NCBI GenBank assembly: GCA_025800125.1
Contig: JAOXSF010000126.1
Coordinates: 1-60,336, forward strand
Source of the DNA: Marinobacterium sp.
GTDB lineage: Bacteria; Pseudomonadota; Gammaproteobacteria; Pseudomonadales; Balneatricaceae
DNA length: 60,336 nt
Direction: 5' to 3'
The notes under the pieces are model-generated. The model worked only from the letters and a program-made list of their open reading frames with translations, was not told the origin of the DNA and made no database searches. Positions 55,815-60,336 of the stretch are shown piece by piece; the first letter of the stretch is position 1; each line of letters begins with the position of its first letter. Both the position numbers and the translations under genes were made by a program.

Positions 55815-56426
55815 TTATGCGCCGCGCCGATCCAGCACTGCGTCAATCAGGCCATAATCTGCTGCAGCCTGAGCACCCATGAAGTTATCACGATCCGTAT
55901 CACGGGCGATAGTTTCAAAGTCTTGCCCAGTATGCTCTGCCAACAATCCATTGAGCTTCTCGCGAATACCCAGAATCTCACGGGTGTGGATTTCTATATC
56001 AGTAGCCTGCCCCTGATAACCTCCCAGAGGCTGGTGAATCATGACCCGCGAATTAGGCAAGGCAAAACGCTTACCTTTTTCACCACCTGCCAGCAAAAAT
56101 GCTCCCATGGATGCAGCCTGACCAATACACATCGTGCTGACATCAGGTTTGATAAACTGCATGGTATCGTAAATCGACATACCAGCAGTTACAGAACCAC
56201 CAGGTGAGTTAATATATAGATGAATGTCTTTATCCGGGTTTTCAGCTTCCAGGAACAGCATCTGAGCCACTACAAGGTTAGCCATATGGTCTTCGACTGG
56301 TCCAACCAGGAAGATTACCCGTTCTTTCAGCAGGCGAGAATAGATATCGTATGAACGCTCACCACGTGCAGTCTGTTCGACAACCATGGGTACCAGCGCG
56401 CTCTGAATGTCAGAACCTGTCATCAT
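55815..56426 (-). CDS. clpP: ATP-dependent Clp protease proteolytic subunit
   Basis: 203 residues; ATG at 56426 and 56423 are adjacent, with AAGGAG before. The serine-protease catalytic triad is readable: Ser in [15 protein letters not shown], His in [12 protein letters not shown], Asp in [11 protein letters not shown]. The short N-terminal propeptide region is typical of the self-processed tetradecamer. It is 69 bp upstream of clpX and follows tig in the order tig, clpP, clpX. A terminator-like hairpin lies 25-58 bp before its start. Confidence 0.97.
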   Translation of the reverse strand: MMTGSDIQSALVPMVVEQTARGERSYDIYSRLLKERVIFLVGPVEDHMANLVVAQMLFLEAENPDKDIHLYINSPGGSVTAGMSIYDTMQFIKPDVSTMCIGQAASMGAFLLAGGEKGKRFALPNSRVMIHQPLGGYQGQATDIEIHTREILGIREKLNGLLAEHTGQDFETIARDTDRDNFMGAQAAADYGLIDAVLDRRGA

Positions 56427-56448
56427 CCCTTCTCCTTATTCAGTAAAG

Positions 56449-56484
56449 CGAAAAAACGACAGCCAGCGAAACTGACTGCCGTTC
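56449..56484 (-). terminator. Terminator-like hairpin between tig and clpP
   Basis: 12-bp stem (10 Watson-Crick pairs and two wobbles in the minus-strand RNA) with a 5-base loop at 56455-56483, followed on the minus strand by TTTTTT ending at 56451. It stands 41 bp after the tig stop and only 24 bp before the clpP start. Confidence 0.8.
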
Positions 56485-56524
56485 TCTACTTAGTACGCAT
56501 CAATGCCCGGAAAAGTTCCGCAAA

Positions 56525-57859
56525 TCAAGCGTCTTCGCTTTCTTCTGCAGGCTGCTCAGCCGGTTTCAGCGCGTCTTCATAGCTGACTGTCTCTTCAGAG
56601 ACTTTAGCAGACGCCAGCAGGTGATCAACTACCTGATCTTCCAGCACCAGGTTCTTCACCTGATTAAGCATCTCTTCATTGTTTTTGTAGTAATCGATAA
56701 CTTCCTGTGGCTCCTGGTAGGTAGAAGCCAGATCTTCGATCATCGCATCAACACGTGCATCTTCAACGGTGATATCGTTTGCACTGATTACTTCCTGCAC
56801 CAGCAGGCCAATCGCAACACGTTTCTTCGCCTGATCTGCGAACATCTCTTTTGGCAGAATGTTCAGATCCATTTCTGGCGCGTTAGGACCTGCGAACTGA
56901 GAAATCGCCTGACGACGCAGAGTATCGATTTCACCGTCAACCAGAGCAGCAGGAACATCCAGGCCGTTCACTTCAACCAGATTGCTGAAGACCTGATCTT
57001 TCAGTTTCATCTTCAGAGACTGAGTCAGTTCACGTTCCATGTTTTTGCGAACTTCAACTTTGAATGCTTCTTCAGTATTTTCAGAAATACCGAACTTCTC
57101 GAAGAATTCTTCATTCAATTCTGGCAGTTGCTGTTCTTCAACACTATGTACCTTAACCTTGAACAGCGCATCTTTACCCTTCAGGTTTTCAGCATGGTAG
57201 TCTTCAGGGAAAGCAACGTTCAACTCAACATCGACACCAGACTCAGCACCCTCCAGGCCAGACTCGAAGCCTGGAATCATCTGACCAGAACCCAGGATCA
57301 GCTCCATGCCTTCGCCTTTACCGCCATCGAAGGCTTCGCCATCAATAAAGCCTTCAAAGTCGATCTTAACACGATCACCTTCAGCGGCAGCACGCTCAAC
57401 AGCAGCGTAAGAAGCCTGCTGCTTGCGCAGAGTATCAATCATTTTGTCCAGGTCGGCGTCTGCAACTTCTGCATTCTGTTTAGTGATCTCAACTGCGGAG
57501 TAATCAGCCAGCTCAACAGTCGGATACACTTCAAATGTTGCAACAAACTGGAAGTCTTCACCTTCCTGATCGTTTTTCAACTCAATACCAGGCGCTCCTG
57601 CTGGCATCAGTTCTTCCTGCTGAACAGCTTCGTAGAAAGACTGCTGTACAACCTGCTCCAGCACCTCGGCACGAATACCTGCACCGTAACGCTTTTTGAT
57701 AACTTTTACAGGCACTTTACCTGGACGGAAACCGTCGATACGTGCAGTACGCGCAGTCTGCTGAACACGGGCATTTACATCCTGGTCAATACGCTCGGCC
57801 GGTACAGTTACCGTCAGTTGACGTTCAAGGCCGGAAGTCGTTTCAACGGAAACTTGCAT
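56525..57859 (-). CDS. tig: Trigger factor
   Basis: 444 residues from ATG 57859 (MQVSVETTSGLERQLTVTVP); an upstream frame is not supported. The N-terminal ribosome-binding domain (about 1-110) includes the FRPGKVP signature. The FKBP-type isomerase domain (about 150-240) shows DRVKIDFEGFIDGEAFDG and EGMELILGSGQMIPGFESGL. The C-terminal helical arms form the substrate cradle. It binds nascent chains at the ribosome exit. It is followed by a terminator-like hairpin and clpP. A 310-bp leader with no other gene separates it from the tRNA array. Confidence 0.97.
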   Translation of the reverse strand: MQVSVETTSGLERQLTVTVPAERIDQDVNARVQQTARTARIDGFRPGKVPVKVIKKRYGAGIRAEVLEQVVQQSFYEAVQQEELMPAGAPGIELKNDQEGEDFQFVATFEVYPTVELADYSAVEITKQNAEVADADLDKMIDTLRKQQASYAAVERAAAEGDRVKIDFEGFIDGEAFDGGKGEGMELILGSGQMIPGFESGLEGAESGVDVELNVAFPEDYHAENLKGKDALFKVKVHSVEEQQLPELNEEFFEKFGISENTEEAFKVEVRKNMERELTQSLKMKLKDQVFSNLVEVNGLDVPAALVDGEIDTLRRQAISQFAGPNAPEMDLNILPKEMFADQAKKRVAIGLLVQEVISANDITVEDARVDAMIEDLASTYQEPQEVIDYYKNNEEMLNQVKNLVLEDQVVDHLLASAKVSEETVSYEDALKPAEQPAEESEDA

Positions 57860-58169
57860 GGAATTCCTCACAAATACTTGTACATAATGATTGTAAGATC
57901 GGCAGGAAGCATTACGCCCGCCTGGCAACCATCGCCCTGAAGGTGCTCAAGCAACCTTTACAGGCAAATCCAAAGCGCGAAATTCTGGGTGATTGCACCC
58001 CATTAGTCAAGGCGAACAAGTGCATGACAGCAAGCTTGATATATAATTAGCAACACATGATCAAAAGCTAACCAAAAAAGCCATACATACGGCATTCATA
58101 AAACACCCGTAAGTCTTAATCTGGTAGCAAAGTAATATGTAGCTCTAAGCCAAGGAGCTTAGACTAAAG
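57860..58169. other. Region between tig and the tRNA array
   Basis: 310 bp. It holds the tig leader and, to the right, the end of the tRNA transcript. GATTGCACCCCATTAGTCAAGG near 57982-58003 was examined and is not a terminator. No gene or other element recognised. Confidence 0.5.
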
Positions 58170-58244
58170 CGGGGTGGATAATGATGCTTGAGCACGTGAT
58201 CGCCGGAATCACATCCGGAACCCACCAACTGAGCCATACCTACC
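58170..58244 (-). pseudogene. Decayed tRNA-His copy
   Basis: 75 nt that align end to end with the intact tRNA-His genes beside it (77 nt). The D arm has lost its paired GAGC (GGGTT instead). The anticodon loop is 6 rather than 7 bases (TGTGAT). The T loop has CTCAA in place of TTCGA. The CCA is CCG. It is therefore unlikely to be a working tRNA. Confidence 0.85.
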
Positions 58245-58290
58245 ATAACACTAAGCAGGCGGTTCTGATTAATTAACTGTAAGAAGGGAG

Positions 58291-58367
58291 TGGGGTGGAC
58301 AATGGGGCTCGAACCCACGACCGCCGGAATCACAATCCGGAGCTCTACCAACTGAGCTATGCCCACC
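58291..58367 (-). tRNA. tRNA-His (GTG), copy 4 in transcription order
   Basis: 77 nt including the extra 5' G and encoded CCA. Anticodon loop TTGTGAT between CCGGA and TCCGG. T loop GGTTCGAGCC. D arm AGCTCAGTTGGTAGAGCT. Confidence 0.96.
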
Positions 58368-58387
58368 ACAGAAACGAGATGCAGAAA

Positions 58388-58464
58388 TGGGGTGGACGAT
58401 GGGGCTCGAACCCACGACCGCCGGAATCACAATCCGGGGCTCTACCAACTGAGCTACGCCCACC
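58388..58464 (-). tRNA. tRNA-His (GTG), copy 3
   Basis: 77 nt with CCA. Same anticodon arm and T loop as the neighbouring copies, with sequence differences limited to a few stem positions. Confidence 0.96.
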
Positions 58465-58534
58465 ATATAAACTGCACAGCATAAAGACCCAAAGAATCAA
58501 TATACTTAAAAACGAATAAGCCAAAGCCTTTAAA

Positions 58535-58611
58535 TGGGGCGGACGATGGGGCTCGAACCCACGACCACCGGAATCACAATCCGGGGCTCTACCAACTGAG
58601 CTACGCCCACC
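58535..58611 (-). tRNA. tRNA-His (GTG), copy 2
   Basis: 77 nt with CCA. One acceptor-stem base differs (3' strand GTCCGCC rather than GTCCACC), creating a wobble pair near the end of the acceptor stem. Confidence 0.95.
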
Positions 58612-58641
58612 ACAAAGACCTGAAGACAGAGTCAAAAGACA

Positions 58642-58726
<85 letters not shown>

Positions 58727-58736
58727 ATATTTTGAA

Positions 58737-58813
58737 TGGGGTGGACGATGGGGCTCGAACCCACGACCACCGGAATCACAATCCGGGGCTCTACCAACTG
58801 AGCTACGCCCACC
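58737..58813 (-). tRNA. tRNA-His (GTG), copy 1
   Basis: 77 nt with CCA, same structure as the others. It lies between the Arg and Leu genes. Confidence 0.96.
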
Positions 58814-58880
58814 ACAATATCAAAACATCAAAACCCTGAAAGAGCTTATCAATCCTCAAAAGCCAGAGACAACGATCTAA

Positions 58881-58957
58881 TGGCACGCCCGGCAGGACTC
58901 GAACCTGCAACCTACGGCTTAGAAGGCCGTTGCTCTATCCGGTTGAGCTACGGGCGC
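58881..58957 (-). tRNA. tRNA-Arg (TCT)
   Basis: 77 nt with CCA. Anticodon loop CTTCTAA between ACGGC and GCCGT gives TCT. First gene of the minus-strand array Arg, His, Leu, His, His, His, decayed His. Confidence 0.96.
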
Positions 58958-59204
58958 TTATTGAAACGCCGTTAGCGAAACATCGTTTCAGATGCTCCTC
59001 CTCTTGAAGACGGGGCGAATAATATATCTGGCTTTTTATGCCGTCAACACTTTTTCTGAATTTTTTAATAAAATAAAGGAGTTAGCTCACAAAATAGCCA
59101 GCAGTTCCAACCACAGAAAGGTAGAACCTTTACCAACCTTGGCCCCACTGCGCAACCATGAGAAAATTCACGACAGTTATATATATAGAGGACAAGACTC
59201 AGAT

Positions 59205-60059
59205 ATGAGTGCACAAATTATTGATGGCAAACAGATTGCTGCCGATCTTCGCCAAAGCGTCGCAAATGGCGTTACTGCCAGACTGGAGAACGGCAAACCG
59301 GCCCCCTGCCTCGCTGTTATTCTGGTAGGAGAAGACCCAGCTTCGCAGGTTTACGTACGCCATAAAAAGAATGCCTGCAAGGAAACCGGTATTGAATCAC
59401 GCGCTTATGATCTGCCTGCCAATACCAGCCAGCAAGCATTGCTGGAGCTGGTTGATAATCTGAACAGTGATAAAAGCGTGCATGGTATTCTTGTTCAGTT
59501 ACCCTTGCCTGACCATCTAGACGCCAACGAAATTCTGGAGCGCATTCGCCCAGATAAAGACCCGGACGGCTTTCATGCTTTCAACCTGGGCCGTCTGGCG
59601 CAACGCATGCCAGTGTTGCGCCCCTGCACACCCAAAGGCGTCATGAAACTGCTTGAGTCCACAGGCGTAAACTTGCATGGCCAAGAAGCAGTAATTGTTG
59701 GCGCATCTAATATTGTCGGCCGCCCAATGACGCTAGAACTGTTGCTGGCAGGCGCAACCACAACAACAACCCATCGCTTCACGCGCGACCTGGAATATCA
59801 TGTACGCCGTGCTGATATTGTTGTTGTAGGTGTAGGCAAACCAGGTCTGGTAAAAGGCGAGTGGATCAAGGACGGCGCGATCGTTATTGATGTTGGCATC
59901 AACCGCCTGGAAGACGGCCGCCTGGTCGGCGATGTCGATTACGAACCTGCTGCAGCACGCGCAGGCTGGATTACTCCAGTACCTGGTGGCGTAGGCCCGA
60001 TGACCGTTGCCTGCCTGATGGAAAACACACTCGAAGCAGCCAACACACTGGATAACTGA
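59205..60059 (+). CDS. folD: Bifunctional methylene-THF dehydrogenase / methenyl-THF cyclohydrolase
   Basis: 284 residues from ATG 59205 (AGAGGA is 12 bases ahead, slightly far); a frame extension to 58992 is not supported. Catalytic Tyr50 and Lys54 lie in [12 protein letters not shown]. Other family blocks are [41 protein letters not shown], the NADP loop [15 protein letters not shown] and [15 protein letters not shown]. It interconverts 5,10-methylene-THF and 10-formyl-THF. It is divergent from the tRNA array. In Pseudomonas it sits next to cysS; here cysS is nearly 47 kb to the left. Confidence 0.97.
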   Translation: MSAQIIDGKQIAADLRQSVANGVTARLENGKPAPCLAVILVGEDPASQVYVRHKKNACKETGIESRAYDLPANTSQQALLELVDNLNSDKSVHGILVQLPLPDHLDANEILERIRPDKDPDGFHAFNLGRLAQRMPVLRPCTPKGVMKLLESTGVNLHGQEAVIVGASNIVGRPMTLELLLAGATTTTTHRFTRDLEYHVRRADIVVVGVGKPGLVKGEWIKDGAIVIDVGINRLEDGRLVGDVDYEPAAARAGWITPVPGGVGPMTVACLMENTLEAANTLDN

Positions 60060-60186
60060 TAAAACCCCGGCCAGCTGTCACCTGCACAGATAGCTGGCTA
60101 TCAACCTTTTTCGTTACCGCCCTGAAAAATTCACAGATATACCTGAAACCACACTCTTCTGTTTTCTACTGGCTGCACCCTGCATT

Positions 60187-60258
60187 ATGACTGTACTACA
60201 CCACTGTGAAATACCGGTTCGCTGGGATGATATTGATCAGCTGTACCATGTGAATAAT
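60187..60258 (+). pseudogene. 4HBT-type acyl-CoA thioesterase, interrupted after about 24 codons
   Basis: From ATG 60187 the frame gives MTVLHHCEIPVRWDDIDQLY and then HVNN. This is the start of hot-dog 4-hydroxybenzoyl-CoA thioesterases, with the catalytic-loop RWxDxDxxxHVNN signature. At position 60259 the sequence becomes IS200/IS605-type end DNA, and the residues that follow no longer fit the family. The rest of the gene should lie beyond the element, outside the window. Confidence 0.75.
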
Positions 60259-60336
60259 TTGACTTCTCCTCTCCGTGAACGAAGGGGATTCCAGGAGCCA
60301 TTACAGCTCAAAGACCAGGGCGGCTTACACCGCTAC
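60259..60336 (-). mobile_element. End of an IS200/IS605-type (TnpB-bearing) element, partial
   Basis: TTGAC at 60259-60263 begins the element. It is followed by a hairpin at 60267-60288 (9-bp stem with one mismatch and one wobble, TGAA loop) and then GATTCC, a combination familiar at the tnpB-side end of IS605-like elements. Read on the minus strand the element ends in GTCAA. The orientation implies tnpB on the minus strand beyond the right edge, with the omega-RNA scaffold in this region. The body is outside the window, so completeness is unknown. Confidence 0.7.

Noticed and set aside
55431-56207. Open frame on the plus strand across clpX and clpP
   Set aside because: Antisense shadow of two well-supported genes and spans their junction.
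56621-57940. Long open frame on the plus strand, about 440 codons
   Set aside because: It lies entirely antisense to tig, has Phe/Leu/Asn/Arg-rich composition typical of a complementary frame, no ribosome-binding site and no family likeness.

Overview
The window looks like chromosomal DNA of a marine gammaproteobacterium, in the Oceanospirillales or an order close to Pseudomonas. The assignment rests on three things: base composition near 50% GC; a choline/glycine-betaine block (gbdR, peptidase, V4R protein, dgcA) arranged much as in Pseudomonas; and a housekeeping block (lpxH, ppiB, glnS, cysS / folD, tRNA-Arg/His/Leu, tig, clpP, clpX) also familiar from Pseudomonas. I cannot name the genus from sequence alone.

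Layout. 1-4.3 kb: dimethylglycine catabolism on the minus strand (dgcA running off the left edge, a V4R-type protein, an M19-like dipeptidase) with its GlxA/GbdR-type regulator. 4.7-7.0 kb: an MFS exporter and a hydratase/FAH-fold enzyme. 7.1-11.4 kb: a small exported cysteine protein, a nitrilase-fold amidohydrolase, an exported metallo-beta-lactamase-fold enzyme, a HAD hydrolase and a TPR protein. 11.5-17.4 kb: cysS, a membrane-anchored probable beta-propeller, glnS, ppiB and lpxH. 17.5-24.1 kb: an exported GDA1/CD39 apyrase, an AcrAB-type RND pair and an orphan ECF-like sigma factor. 24.3-30.5 kb: a four-PAS GGDEF-EAL-CZB protein, an internally duplicated unknown protein, another unknown and dcd. 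30.7-38.4 kb: a flavodoxin behind a Fur-like site, a YegD-type Hsp70, a decayed IS200/IS605 element, small redox and unknown genes, a lipoate ligase-like protein, a J-domain protein and cinA. 38.5-45.4 kb: a calcium-motif protein, a DosC-like globin diguanylate cyclase, VOC and flavin reductase proteins, and an NCS2/SulP-like permease. 45.5-52.4 kb: a tetR-adaptor-RND operon with strong upstream palindromes, and an NhaC-type antiporter. 52.6-60.3 kb: fhs, clpX, clpP, tig, a tRNA array, folD, and a thioesterase gene interrupted by the end of an IS200/IS605-type element.

How the genes work together. DgcA feeds one-carbon units, and fhs and folD at the other end interconvert folate-bound C1 units. 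Tig, ClpP and ClpX handle folding and proteolysis. Two c-di-GMP enzymes carry different sensors: heme-globin in one, PAS plus zinc-binding CZB in the other.

The points most worth a second look are the swapped order of the two halves of the lpxH-to-clpX block, with an IS end next to folD; a run of four tRNA-His genes plus one decayed copy; the IS end whose flanking host sequence would serve as the guide of an omega-RNA; a complete set of apyrase motifs in an exported bacterial protein; and a repeated pattern of 12-16 bp tandem duplications. I found no CRISPR array, prophage or clear defence island, and I do not claim a wholly new system.
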